A stretch of DNA of 64,000 nt. Origin: Blastocatellia bacterium. Its GTDB lineage: Bacteria > Acidobacteriota > Blastocatellia > Pyrinomonadales > Pyrinomonadaceae. Below the pieces are notes generated by a model that saw nothing but the letters and a program-made list of their open reading frames with translations, did no database searches and was not told the DNA's origin. The translations under genes were made by a program, and so were the position numbers. The number at the start of each line of letters is the position of its first letter. The first letter of the stretch is position 1. Shown here in pieces: positions 37,021 to 46,489 of this stretch. The stretch is from NCBI GenBank assembly GCA_003168335.1, contig PMSM01000010.1, positions 210,001 through 274,000 on the forward strand, read 5' to 3'.

Positions 37021-38484
37021 ATGTTTTCTCCGTCGCGCTCGCGCCAATCAACCCTTTGGGCCCTGACTCTTCTTTTCGTCGCATTGTGCTTCCAGCTCGC
37101 GCCGGCACAGACCGAAGATCCAACCGACGGCGAAACCGACCCGGTAAAGCTATTTGAGCGCGGCCAAAACGCTCATGCTAAGGGAGACCTCCCGCGCGCG
37201 CTCGCCCTTTATGAAGGCGCGCTCAAACTGCGGCCCGAGTTTCCCGAAGCCGAATATCAACGCGGCGTCGCCCTCGTGGCCCTCGATCGATCACCCGAAG
37301 CTGAGAAGGCCTTCGCTCGCGCCATTGATCTAAAAAAGAATTGGGTTCTTCCAATCAGCGCGCTGGGCAATGTACTCGTCCGTTCTGCGCGAGACAAAGA
37401 CGCCGAACCTCTTCTTCGGCGCGCAATGCAACTGGGTGCAAAGGATTCTGTCACGCTGGATTCACTCTCGACGGTGCGCGCTCGCGCTGGTGACAAAGAC
37501 GAAGCACTGGCGCTGGCCCGGACTGCGACTGACGACGACAATGCCTCGGCTTCGGCCTGGGCCTGGCGAGGAGCAATGGAGAGAGCTACCGGAAATAAGG
37601 AAGCTGCTCTGACCAGCCTCAATCGCGCTCTGCAAATTCAGCCGAATTATGTCGTGGCCGTGAAAGAGCGTGCTGAGTTGCGCCTGGACGCCGCCGACTA
37701 CGCACCGGCAATCGAAGATCTTAAGTCGGCTCTGTCAGTCAAACCTGGCGACAAAGAGATCTCGCTCCGACTCGCCCATGCTTATGAACTGGCGAACAAG
37801 CCGGATGAAGCCCGACGTATCTATGAAAGTATCGGCTATGAAGGCGACGGCCAGGATAAATCACAAAATGGCGGCGCCATCAACGTAGCCGGCACGGCGG
37901 AGGACATCGCCGCTGCCAACAACGACGATCCTAAAGTCGCGCAGCCGGCGCTCGAAAGACTGCTCGTCGCCAATCCGAAGAACGCGAAACTCTTTGCGCG
38001 CCTCGGCGAGGTCACGCGCCGCAGCGACCCTCAAAAAAGCGGCGAGTCGTACGGGCGAGCCAATCAGATCGATCCGGCCAATCCGACATACGCCATCGGG
38101 TATGCCGCGGCGCTGGTCCAGTTGCGGCGCTTTGCCGTCGCCGAGACCATCCTGCGTCGCGTGATTGCCACGGCCCCAAATGAATACACCGCGCATGCAA
38201 ATCTTGCGCTGGCACTCTTCGAGTTGAAGCGTTACTCCGAAGCGCTGCCGGAATACGAGTGGGCGGCGGCGACAAAACCTGAAATCGCGGCGACATACTT
38301 CTTCATCGCCGCGGCGCATGATAATCTCGGTGAGTACCAGCAAGCTCTGGACGCTTATGAAAAGTTTTTGTCGCGAGCCGATCCTACAAACAACAAGCTC
38401 GACATTGAGAAAGTTAACCTGCGCCTCCCCAGGCTTCGAGATCAAATCAGCCGCGGACAGGGCACGAAGCGAAAGAAGCCCTGA
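37021..38484 (+). CDS. Exported TPR-repeat protein
   Basis: The 487-residue protein has a signal peptide (about residues 1-36). Most of the rest is tetratricopeptide helices, with repeats such as LFERGQNAHAKGDLPRALALYEGAL, AEYQRGVALVALDRSPEAEKAFARAI, ASAWAWRGAMERATGNKEAALTSLNRAL and AHDNLGEYQQALDAYEKFLSRADP. A break around residues 290-310 suggests two TPR blocks. It is a periplasmic scaffold by inference. It heads a run of five plus-strand genes of envelope type. Confidence 0.85.
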   Translation: MFSPSRSRQSTLWALTLLFVALCFQLAPAQTEDPTDGETDPVKLFERGQNAHAKGDLPRALALYEGALKLRPEFPEAEYQRGVALVALDRSPEAEKAFARAIDLKKNWVLPISALGNVLVRSARDKDAEPLLRRAMQLGAKDSVTLDSLSTVRARAGDKDEALALARTATDDDNASASAWAWRGAMERATGNKEAALTSLNRALQIQPNYVVAVKERAELRLDAADYAPAIEDLKSALSVKPGDKEISLRLAHAYELANKPDEARRIYESIGYEGDGQDKSQNGGAINVAGTAEDIAAANNDDPKVAQPALERLLVANPKNAKLFARLGEVTRRSDPQKSGESYGRANQIDPANPTYAIGYAAALVQLRRFAVAETILRRVIATAPNEYTAHANLALALFELKRYSEALPEYEWAAATKPEIAATYFFIAAAHDNLGEYQQALDAYEKFLSRADPTNNKLDIEKVNLRLPRLRDQISRGQGTKRKKP

Positions 38485-38512
38485 ATAGACACCTTCGGTG
38501 AGAGTCAAGCGA

Positions 38513-39103
38513 ATGCCGATCTCCCTAAGTCACGGTTGGATGTCCCTGACGCCAGGCATCATGGTCTGTGTCCTGTCAGTCAGCACTTTCGCGCAACAGC
38601 CACGCAGTCCCCAACTCCCTGCGCCACCGCCGATGAGGTTCATCTCGCCCGATGAACGATCCCAATTGACGGCAGCGAAAGATCCCAAGTCGCGGATCCG
38701 TACCACGATCGATTTAGCGGGGGGCCGTCTCACTCGAACTGAGGAGCTCACCTCCGAGAAAAAATTCGCTGCGGCCTCGGAAGAACTTGGTGGCTATCTG
38801 GGTTTGATTGACAACGTTCGCGCGTTTCTCGTTGGCATGAATCGCGACAAGGGCAGCACGCGCGATCTTTATCGTCACCTGGAAATCCATTTGCGCGCGC
38901 ATATTCCGCGGCTTGCAGTAATACGTCGCACCACGCCGGCTGAGTACCAAGGCAACATCAGAGCCGCAGAGGAATACGTGCGCGAAGCGCGCGAGGAGGC
39001 GCTTGACTCGTTTTATGGGCATTCCGTCCTGCGCGAGGATCCGGGCGGCGCGAAGAAACCGGAAGGATCCAAGGACTCGCCCGAGGGAAGCAGGCGCCCA
39101 TGA
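38513..39103 (+). CDS. Exported protein of unknown function
   Basis: The 196-residue protein has an N-terminal signal ending near FAQQ and a Pro-rich stretch. A helical region follows (TIDLAGGRLTRTEELTSEKKFAAASEELGGYLGLIDNVRAFL ... IRAAEEYVREAREEALDSFYG), and the tail is charged and Gly/Ser-rich. No family is recognised. The start is taken as ATG 38513, with GGTGAGAG upstream; a GTG at 38498 is possible. The stop overlaps the next gene by four bases (ATGA), so the two are coupled. Confidence 0.65.
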   Translation: MPISLSHGWMSLTPGIMVCVLSVSTFAQQPRSPQLPAPPPMRFISPDERSQLTAAKDPKSRIRTTIDLAGGRLTRTEELTSEKKFAAASEELGGYLGLIDNVRAFLVGMNRDKGSTRDLYRHLEIHLRAHIPRLAVIRRTTPAEYQGNIRAAEEYVREAREEALDSFYGHSVLREDPGGAKKPEGSKDSPEGSRRP

Positions 39104-39726
39104 TTCAACTCTGTCATAGAATGATCAGCCGCGACTCCGGCACCACCAGTCGACGCCGTGGCTCAGGGCGCCTGCTGGTAATCGTTACAACGATGGGCGG
39201 TCTTTTCGCCGGCCTTCTTCTGATAAGCGGATCGGTTTCAGCGCAAACTCGCGATCATCTCACCGATCAGGAAACCGAGCTGGTCCGTTTTCATCAGGAG
39301 CTCGATAAGCGGATTGAAGTTTTCATCAAAGCGATAGACCGCAGGTTTGCGATCATCAACGGTACGGCGGCGCCGGTTGTAAAGAAGTCGGTGAAAGACG
39401 AGCCGGACTGGGGCGAAGTACCCAGGGGCACTCACACGGAACTGCTGGGAGACATTGCGGGAATCCTGGACGAAGCGATCACCAACATCGACGATGTCAA
39501 TCGCCGCGACGAAAAGAACCCGCTGATCTCACGGTCACTGCGAAAGTTGACCTCCAGCGCGAAGGGATACCTGAACCAGCTCGCCGCGTTGAAGAACCAG
39601 GCTAAAGATCCGGACGAAGCAAACGCCATCGACCGGGTAGCGGATAACGCGAACCAGATCATCGAGGTAGGCAGCAAGCTGCCGCCCCCAACCCCGGAGT
39701 CAGATAAAAAGAAAAAGAAACCGTGA
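39100..39726 (+). CDS. Exported helical protein of unknown function
   Basis: The 208-residue product has a basic N-terminus and a hydrophobic segment (about residues 25-47, ending VSAQ). The rest is a mostly helical polar domain (QETELVRFHQELDKRIEVFIKAIDRRF ... LRKLTSSAKGYLNQLAALKNQAKDPDEANAIDRVADNANQI) with a short Lys-rich tail. The upstream protein shows a comparable helical, signal-bearing design, and the pair may act together. No family is recognised. Confidence 0.65.
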   Translation: MIQLCHRMISRDSGTTSRRRGSGRLLVIVTTMGGLFAGLLLISGSVSAQTRDHLTDQETELVRFHQELDKRIEVFIKAIDRRFAIINGTAAPVVKKSVKDEPDWGEVPRGTHTELLGDIAGILDEAITNIDDVNRRDEKNPLISRSLRKLTSSAKGYLNQLAALKNQAKDPDEANAIDRVADNANQIIEVGSKLPPPTPESDKKKKKP

Positions 39727-39866
39727 AACGCAGAAAGCGGTAGGCGGAGCTTTTGCAGTTCTTCGAGCGTCGAATTATCGCACATGGTATTCGAGCTGCC
39801 GCCGGCTGCCTTTCTTTGAACTATCGACATAGTCATCACGTAGAATGGTCTGAGGAGAAACGAACA

Positions 39867-40436
39867 ATGGAAAGCCGCTACTATCCCGGCGTCGAAGCCG
39901 ACGTAATTGAATTGACCACAGAGCTTCGCGATCTATTTGATGAAGACTTCGATGTTCAGTCAATGCAAGTTTCATCGACGGCTGTGCTGCAGGCGCGTAA
40001 GTCCAGCACGTTGCGCGAAATCACCGGATTGGCCGCGGCGCTCACCATAAAGATCACTCCCGAAACCGGCGGGACGCGCATCGAGATCGGCATGCAGAAG
40101 TGGTTCGACAAAGCTGCCGTGGCGGCCATCGCCCTGGTGTTGTCGGCGGGTCTGCTAATCGCATTGCCCGCGCTCGGCGCCTACTGGCAATACAAATTGA
40201 CTGAAGACGCGTGGAAGATAATCGAAGATCACATCGCCCGCAAAGCCGGCGGCTATGTGCCACCGATGCCCGGTCGCTGCGGTACCTGCGGGACCGCCGC
40301 GAGCGCGGGCTCGAGTTTCTGTTCTTCGTGTGGCGCGAATTTGCGCGTTGGGTTCACGTGCCCTCACTGTAATGCGGTACAAAAAGATCCGAACGCCCGA
40401 TTTTGTAACTCGTGCGGTAAAGCGATTGCGTCTTAA
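39867..40436 (+). CDS. Membrane protein with C-terminal zinc ribbons
   Basis: The 189-residue protein has an alpha/beta N-terminal part (residues 1-75), a transmembrane helix (AAVAAIALVLSAGLLIALPALGAY) and then two C4-type zinc ribbons near the C-terminus (CGTCGTAAS...SFCSSCGANL and CPHCNAVQ...FCNSCGKAI). The ribbons would be on the cytoplasmic or periplasmic side depending on topology, which is not clear. The start is ATG 39867, preceded by GAGGAGAAA; the frame extends further upstream without support. It is followed by a VWFA gene after 15 nt. Confidence 0.7.
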   Translation: MESRYYPGVEADVIELTTELRDLFDEDFDVQSMQVSSTAVLQARKSSTLREITGLAAALTIKITPETGGTRIEIGMQKWFDKAAVAAIALVLSAGLLIALPALGAYWQYKLTEDAWKIIEDHIARKAGGYVPPMPGRCGTCGTAASAGSSFCSSCGANLRVGFTCPHCNAVQKDPNARFCNSCGKAIAS

Positions 40437-40451
40437 AATCCGAATTCCATC

Positions 40452-41420
40452 ATGTCCATGTGCTTACGACGATTCCTCCGCCTACTCGTCCTTCCGGTTG
40501 CCGCGGTTTCACTGCTCGGCGCTTCAAACGCGACCTTCGCCCAAGAGAAAGAACCCTCCGAGGTAATCAAAGTCAATACCGATCTGGTGGTCTTTGATGC
40601 TCAGGTTATCGACAAGAAGTCCAAGCGCGTAATCGGCGACCTCACCAGGGATGATTTCGAGATTTCGGAAAAAGGCGTGAAGCAGCAAATCACTTACTTC
40701 AGTCGCGATGAGCTTCCGTTATCAATCCTGCTGCTGCTCGACGTCAGCGGAAGTGTCCGCCCGATTCTGCGTCAGATACGCGATGGCGCGCTCAATGCCT
40801 TGCAGCGCCTGAAGCCAGACGACCAGGTGGCCGTGATGCCTTTCGCTAATACTTCAAGGCTGGCGCAGGACTTCACTCGGGATCGAAGCCAGGCCGCGCG
40901 AAAGATCGAAGAAGCCACCGCGAGTGACGCCCTCGGCAGCGGAACCTTTCTGGGCCCGGCACTGGCGAGTGCTGCGATCCACATGCAAAAAGCCCCGACT
41001 CTCAGCAGCCGCCGCGTAATCATTATCGTCACCGACAACATTGCCTTCACTGCAGGCAAAGAGCACAAAGAGATTCTGGGGGAACTCTTCGACAGCGGCA
41101 CGGTCGTCTATGGGCTAATTGTTAAGGGCGCGATTGGCAAGCTCTTTAACGTCATGTTCCTGGGACAGATTAAAGGCGTTAACGAATTCGCTGAACAAAC
41201 GGGCGGCGAGATGATTGGAGCAGACAAGAAGGAGGTTGACATCAAACTCGGCGAGGTAATCGATCGGCTGCGCGCTCGCTATGCTTTAGGCTTCCGGCCC
41301 ACCAACGTCGCCGACACTGATGAATTCCGCTCGGTCGAGATCAGTATCTCTTCAGCTAAGAACAGAAAAGAGAAACCAGTCGTGCTCACCAGGCGCGGTT
41401 ATTACCTTCGCAGGAAGTGA
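40452..41420 (+). CDS. VWFA domain protein, acidobacterial type
   Basis: The 322-residue protein has a signal peptide (about residues 1-30). The acidobacterial VWFA arrangement is present: VIKVNTDLVVFDAQVIDKKSKR, then the von Willebrand A domain with a proper MIDAS DVSGS, and a C-terminal ARYALGFRPTN. A shorter relative is at 2598, whose MIDAS-like motif is DNSGS. It is the last gene of the plus-strand run 37021-41420 and converges on the permease gene after 23 nt with no terminator seen. Confidence 0.85.
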   Translation: MSMCLRRFLRLLVLPVAAVSLLGASNATFAQEKEPSEVIKVNTDLVVFDAQVIDKKSKRVIGDLTRDDFEISEKGVKQQITYFSRDELPLSILLLLDVSGSVRPILRQIRDGALNALQRLKPDDQVAVMPFANTSRLAQDFTRDRSQAARKIEEATASDALGSGTFLGPALASAAIHMQKAPTLSSRRVIIIVTDNIAFTAGKEHKEILGELFDSGTVVYGLIVKGAIGKLFNVMFLGQIKGVNEFAEQTGGEMIGADKKEVDIKLGEVIDRLRARYALGFRPTNVADTDEFRSVEISISSAKNRKEKPVVLTRRGYYLRRK

Positions 41421-41443
41421 TTTCCGTTATCTGTGGCTGGTGG

Positions 41444-42937
41444 CTAATCATGCCGCAGCGCCCGTACCGGATCGATGCGCGCCGCGCGCGCCGCCGGATA
41501 AAGCGCCGCCAGAATGGAAACTGCGAGTGCAAATGAAATTGCGCCGAGCGAAAGATAAGGCGGCAGGTAAAAGAAGTCGACAAACGATGCGCCCTGAGGT
41601 TTCAGAATAAAACGGAAAGCCAAACGGTTCGCGACCGCGTCAATTCCCCACGCCGCCAGCGATCCAATGACTCCGCCGGTGAAACCGATCACCGCGGCTT
41701 CAAAAAAGAAGATGAGCTTGATCTCGCGATCTTCCGCGCCGATGGCTTTCATAATTCCAATCTCGCGCGTGCGTTCGAGAATCGACATAATCATCGTGTT
41801 CGCTATCCCGAAACTTGCCACCAGCAAAGAAATGCCGCCGAGTAGTCCCAGCACTGAGTCGATGATCAGGAAGATGGTGCGAATCTGATCCAATTGATCG
41901 ACGATCGAAAAGCTCCCGAAACCCTTTTCGGTAAGTTGCTTTCGCACCTCAGTCATGACGACCGGGTCGGTTACTCTCACGACTGCGGATTCGTATCCTT
42001 CGCTGTCCGATTGCCCTAACGAACCGCTTTCACGCGCGAGCGCCAGAGCCACCATGCCCATCGGGCTCCGATGCTCTCGCGACCATTCCCGCGCCGCCTT
42101 CAGCGGAATGTAAATTCGCGCATCAGGAATTAGTCCTCTCAAGCCGCCCTGTCCCGCGCCTTCCTTGATCTCAGTATTCAATACGCCGACGATGCGAAAT
42201 GTTTTTGCGACCAGCGCGCCGCTAGCAGGACCCGGCGTTGTGTCCTGTTCCAGCGGCAGACCAAAAAACCCGGGCGGCTCTTCGTCTGCGCTCTTCTGTT
42301 TTGTCGATTCCTTCGTCGCATCGCCCGACTCCTTCGGAGCAGCGAGAAACTCGATCGTTTTTCCGATCGCGTCGGCGGGCTTTTCAAAACCAAAGTCCCG
42401 GGCAAAGGTATCTTTTACGATGACTTCATCGGCGTCCGGCGAACTCATCATTTGCCCCGCAGTAAATTCCTTGAAACGGGAACTGGCGTTCGGTACCGAG
42501 GCGCCGGCAATGGGTTCAATCTCCGAATGGCCATTGACGCGGACGTAGGTAAAGATCGACAGGCTGGGCTCGACATAAGCGACTCCCGGAATCTTTGCGA
42601 TTTCAGCAATCGCCGCATCATCGAGATTTCGCGTTGGCTCTTTATCCGGTTTGAAAGAAGGACCACGGCGGTCGTTGGGATTCTCGCCTCTTCTATTCGA
42701 ATTCCGACTGTTGCCCGCCGCCGCCATGAAAACATTCTTGCCAAAGACCCGCATCTCGTTAAATAGATCCAGGGCGCGAAAACGCGAGAGCATGTTGCGC
42801 TGTAAACCGAGACCGAACGAAACCATCGTGACAATGACCGCCACGCCCACGATGACGCCCATCGAGGTCAGCGTCGCGCGCAGTTTGGCTTCGCGCAGGT
42901 TTCTGAAAGCGAGCCGGAGTAGATCGAAGAAGGACAT
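41444..42937 (-). CDS. MacB/FtsX-type ABC transporter permease
   Basis: The 497-residue membrane protein starts with FRNLREAKLRATLTSMGVIVGVAVIVTMVSFG, the MacB_PCD opening. A large periplasmic domain (about residues 45-350) follows, then the FtsX part with IGIMKAIGAEDREIKLIFFFEAAVIGFTGG and RIDPVRALRHD. Such permeases export or handle lipoproteins and macrolide-like substrates with a partner ATPase. The only suitable ATPase in the window (50557) is 8 kb away in the same strand, so pairing is not proved. A periplasmic adaptor (MacA type) is absent. Confidence 0.9.
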   Translation of the reverse strand: MSFFDLLRLAFRNLREAKLRATLTSMGVIVGVAVIVTMVSFGLGLQRNMLSRFRALDLFNEMRVFGKNVFMAAAGNSRNSNRRGENPNDRRGPSFKPDKEPTRNLDDAAIAEIAKIPGVAYVEPSLSIFTYVRVNGHSEIEPIAGASVPNASSRFKEFTAGQMMSSPDADEVIVKDTFARDFGFEKPADAIGKTIEFLAAPKESGDATKESTKQKSADEEPPGFFGLPLEQDTTPGPASGALVAKTFRIVGVLNTEIKEGAGQGGLRGLIPDARIYIPLKAAREWSREHRSPMGMVALALARESGSLGQSDSEGYESAVVRVTDPVVMTEVRKQLTEKGFGSFSIVDQLDQIRTIFLIIDSVLGLLGGISLLVASFGIANTMIMSILERTREIGIMKAIGAEDREIKLIFFFEAAVIGFTGGVIGSLAAWGIDAVANRLAFRFILKPQGASFVDFFYLPPYLSLGAISFALAVSILAALYPAARAARIDPVRALRHD

Positions 42938-43145
42938 AAAACCGTTCGTAGCTTAGCTGATTTTCGGAGGGTATAGAAACCGGACTAAAAACCTGACCGG
43001 ATTAACCCGATCTAGCAGATGCGGAAAAGGGATTCTGTGTTCAGGTAAACGGCTCGCGGTAGCGAGCGAGTAACAACACCGGTATCAAGTCGATAACAAT
43101 TCAGTCGGTACTGGTTCAGTTTCAGTCCCACCAATGAAGATGACG

Positions 43146-43263
43146 CTGGGAGCGCGGACGTCCCGTCCGCACAGCGTGCGAAGCACGCTCCCTTTTTCGA
43201 GCTTCTTGCAGCAATAACTGTTCGCGCTCCGCGCTCAATGCGGACGAGACGTCCGCGCTCCCA
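43146..43263. repeat. Palindromic intergenic element, GGGAGCGCGGAC family, copy 2
   Basis: CTGGGAGCGCGGACGTCCCGTCCGC on the left and GCGGACGAGACGTCCGCGCTCCCAG on the right are inverted (quoted in parts here). The inner hairpin is AGCGTGCGAAGCACGCT. Its reverse complement aligns with the copy at 5261-5386, but the inner stem differs. The surrounding gap 42938-43410 has no gene. Confidence 0.8.
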
Positions 43264-43410
43264 GCAGAAGATCGACCTTTGGCTCAAACTGAACCAATAC
43301 CATTCAGTCCGCTTCTTCCATGCGGCCTTTTTATTTCTTGCAGACAAATCGCGGCCCCAGGCCAGCTCCTGAACCATCGCGAGTTGGAAGCATCTGCCAT
43401 AAGTTGGAGG

Positions 43411-46323
43411 CTATGGAGCCGCGATCTTAATGATGGCTTTATTGCTCAATGGGCCGTGCAGGCTGACGTTCAACCACAAATCTCTGGGAGCGCCTACGAC
43501 GTTGTCTGGTAACCTGACAACAACCTGAGTAACCTCTCCCAAGCCGGGTAAGGGACCGATGTACTCAACCGCCAGATCGTACACTCTGCCTTGATCATCT
43601 TCTGCCAGCACGCTCACATTTGAGGCCTTGTCGTCCGGCAAAAGACCCAGGCGCCAGACAAAGAGTGCCACGCGTCTGCGCAAATCGGTGCTCAAGTTGT
43701 ATGGGTTAATCAGCGAAAACGGGTCGCGTGTCTGGGTCACGGAATCCAGCGCGATGGCGAACTCAGTATTCTGCTCGGTCAACAGCACTGGAGCATCGTT
43801 GATGCCCTGCGCAACCGTCCCACTGCTGTTGAGCCACCCGTTGGTTCCAGTGAAATCGGCCGTGATGGTATGGCTTCCAATGCTCAAAGCGGACGTGCTA
43901 AACGACGCGTGTCCGGTAGCGTCGAGTTGGATAGTACCCAATACCGTTGGGCCGTCCTTGAACGTTACCGAACCTGTGGCTGTGCCCGGTGCAGCATTTG
44001 TAGGTGTCACAGTGGCAGTAAACATGACCGCTTGCCCGAAATTAGAGGGGTTTAATGAAGAGCTGACCGTCGTCGCCGTTCCGTTCTGAACGACGTGAGC
44101 AACGCTTCCGATGCTTGAAGCAAACTGCGTGTCCGAAGCGTAGGTCGCCACGATGCTGTAGCTTCCAATGGCCAGATTCGACTTCGTGATTGACGCGACA
44201 CCGCTGGAACTAAGCGGAACTTGTCCGATAACCGTTGCGCCGTCCTGGAACGTGACCATCCCGGTCGGCGTTCCGAAGCCAGCGGGCAGGGCGGATACGG
44301 TTGCGGTGAATAAAACTGCCTGCCCCAAGCTCGACGGATTAGGAGAGGAAGCGAGAACGGTAGTCGATGCGTTGGCATGAACTTTTTGAACCATAGTCAC
44401 CGACGACGCAGGGTGGCCTGCATCGCCGCTATAGTTGGCCGTAATGAAGTGATTGCCGAGAAAGCCGCCGCCTGCTGTAAGGGATGACGTGGTAACTGAT
44501 GCTTGCCCGTTAGCACTCAAAGGGAGATTGGTGGCCAGAGTCGTCGTGACGGGCGTCGATCCGTTGTAAGTGAGATCGGTGAAAGTTACAGTACCGCCTG
44601 GACCAGCGGGCAAGCCGGTCACGGTGGCCGTGAATGTGATTGGACTTCCGACTACCGTGTTACGTAAATCGGGCGATGATGAGCTGATGACTACGTTGAT
44701 ACCCGGAATATTCCCCAGGGCAAAGAGGGTTCCTCCGTTAAGCGTGTACACCGTGCCGTCAGGACCGATAACAGTTGGGACGTAAGGCGCGCCGATTCCC
44801 GGCGTTAGCACCACGGCCTGGTCCAAAGTGTTAGTTAGTAGATTCCAGCGATAGCTGCGGCCGTCTTCGCTGGTGAAGAATACGCTTTTCGTGGCCGGGT
44901 TGATTGCCGGCGAATTGATGCACCACTCCTTCACTGCGTTCGGAAATGTGTTGTGATCCTGGCCCGGGTCCGGAGTTGGACCGATCGCTGTCAGCACCTC
45001 CCTCATCTCGATCAAGCCAGCCGCTGTGGGGTGTGGATCGATTTGCGTCTCGTTCGGGTCGAGCAGCGCCACCTTATTTATGCCGCTTCCGTCGGCCAAC
45101 GCATAGTCGTTGTACTTGCAGAACAACAGATAAGTGGATGAGCCGGTGTAGGCTGGCACCGCCGAAGCCGGCACGATGCCCGGCGTGTAGTCCCAGCCGA
45201 AAGCGCCGGGGGTCTTGATGACCGACAAATCCCCGCTGAAGTGCAAAAGAAAACCGCGCGATCCATTGTTCGGATTGCTCAGCACTCCGAAATAGACGTC
45301 GCCATCCGGTGCGACCATGGGAGATGCGGTGCCGTCGTCCCTGATTGAAGCTGTGTTGCCATTGCGTGGGTCTTTGAGCAACACCGAAAACTTCGTTGCC
45401 AAAGTGGTCGGGTCCAGGCCCAGCAGCTTCGAGTTGGTCGATCCCCTGGCGACGACGTAAAGCGTATTGCCGTCGTTGCTCAGAGCGGGCGCCAGGTTGT
45501 GACTCACCTGGTTGATGGCGTTGTCGCCGGCGGCGGTGCCGGCAAGAACAAAGGTCCCGTTGCCGCTCGTATCCAGCCGAGCGAAACCACTCTGGCTCGT
45601 ATTCAGTGGCGCGGGAGCATTTCCCTGAACGCGAAAACCAAAATAGATGTTGCCCGCTGCATCGGCGGTAATCGGAGTGTTGACGAAGATAGTGCTGTCA
45701 TATGCAGCGGGATTGGCATTGTAAGCGGCCAACCCGTAGAACACCTCTCTAACGGGTGCACCGGGAGTGTTCGAGTCTGGGTTGTCGATGTGCCAGATGG
45801 TGCCGCCGGCGCCCGCATAATACATTCGCGTCCCGAACGATCCAGTCGCGATGCAGGGGTTGTAGACGGGAATCCAATTATGTGCTGGAAGGATGTAGTC
45901 GCTTCCGACTGAATACTTGAATGCCCCAGTCGCGCCGTCGAAAGCGTCCACCCTAAAGCCATCACTGGCGGTCTTAACCGGCACCAGGACTGTATTGCCC
46001 GCAGTAATAAGAGGTGGGCCATAATGTGTGAGAGCGCCGGTATTATTAAAGTCGATGTTGGTGGTCCACTTAATCGTGTTCAAGTTCTGTGCGGGAGCAG
46101 CGTAGCTGGAGGTGTGCTGAGCGTTGCCGGCGAAGGTCGTAGCCTGCGCGAGCACTCGTCCCGAAGTGAACGCAAAGAGGCAGAACAGAATCAGAAGCGG
46201 GAGCGGTAGCGGTAGCGACCGGGTGGTATTCAGGACCGCAGTCAAACCAGCGACGAAAAAGCTAATGCGGCATCTGCTCTTCCGAAGGACATAGCATGCC
46301 CGAACAAACATGAAATTCGCCAT
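43411..46323 (-). CDS. Large secreted PQQ-propeller protein with three Ig-like repeats
   Basis: The 970-residue protein has a signal sequence (with an unusual TTRSLPLPLPLLIL segment that corresponds to a repeat fragment in the DNA, 46198-46224). Next is an eight-bladed PQQ/YncE-like propeller (about residues 55-540). Three Ig-like domains follow (about 550-645, 648-740 and 741-835) with the recurring GQAVMFTATVTP ... GTVTFTDL/GSVTFKDG pattern of Big_3-type repeats. The C-terminal domain of about 130 residues begins VLLTEQNTEFAIALDSVTQTRDPF, and similar tails appear to be common in this phylum. The role is probably at the cell surface; no enzyme site was seen. Confidence 0.85.
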   Translation of the reverse strand: MANFMFVRACYVLRKSRCRISFFVAGLTAVLNTTRSLPLPLPLLILFCLFAFTSGRVLAQATTFAGNAQHTSSYAAPAQNLNTIKWTTNIDFNNTGALTHYGPPLITAGNTVLVPVKTASDGFRVDAFDGATGAFKYSVGSDYILPAHNWIPVYNPCIATGSFGTRMYYAGAGGTIWHIDNPDSNTPGAPVREVFYGLAAYNANPAAYDSTIFVNTPITADAAGNIYFGFRVQGNAPAPLNTSQSGFARLDTSGNGTFVLAGTAAGDNAINQVSHNLAPALSNDGNTLYVVARGSTNSKLLGLDPTTLATKFSVLLKDPRNGNTASIRDDGTASPMVAPDGDVYFGVLSNPNNGSRGFLLHFSGDLSVIKTPGAFGWDYTPGIVPASAVPAYTGSSTYLLFCKYNDYALADGSGINKVALLDPNETQIDPHPTAAGLIEMREVLTAIGPTPDPGQDHNTFPNAVKEWCINSPAINPATKSVFFTSEDGRSYRWNLLTNTLDQAVVLTPGIGAPYVPTVIGPDGTVYTLNGGTLFALGNIPGINVVISSSSPDLRNTVVGSPITFTATVTGLPAGPGGTVTFTDLTYNGSTPVTTTLATNLPLSANGQASVTTSSLTAGGGFLGNHFITANYSGDAGHPASSVTMVQKVHANASTTVLASSPNPSSLGQAVLFTATVSALPAGFGTPTGMVTFQDGATVIGQVPLSSSGVASITKSNLAIGSYSIVATYASDTQFASSIGSVAHVVQNGTATTVSSSLNPSNFGQAVMFTATVTPTNAAPGTATGSVTFKDGPTVLGTIQLDATGHASFSTSALSIGSHTITADFTGTNGWLNSSGTVAQGINDAPVLLTEQNTEFAIALDSVTQTRDPFSLINPYNLSTDLRRRVALFVWRLGLLPDDKASNVSVLAEDDQGRVYDLAVEYIGPLPGLGEVTQVVVRLPDNVVGAPRDLWLNVSLHGPLSNKAIIKIAAP

Positions 46324-46489
46324 AACCTTGTTGAGGGCGCTCGCAGATAGATTTCAACCCGACGCCTTACCGCCACCTTGAAGTAGCAGCGGTTTCTTTG
46401 ATGCGTGTTCCTACGCGTTAGTGCGCATCTCTTTTCCGCCGCTTCAAACTCCAAAACGGTCGACTCTCTCGAATTAGTTTTTCAGCAAC

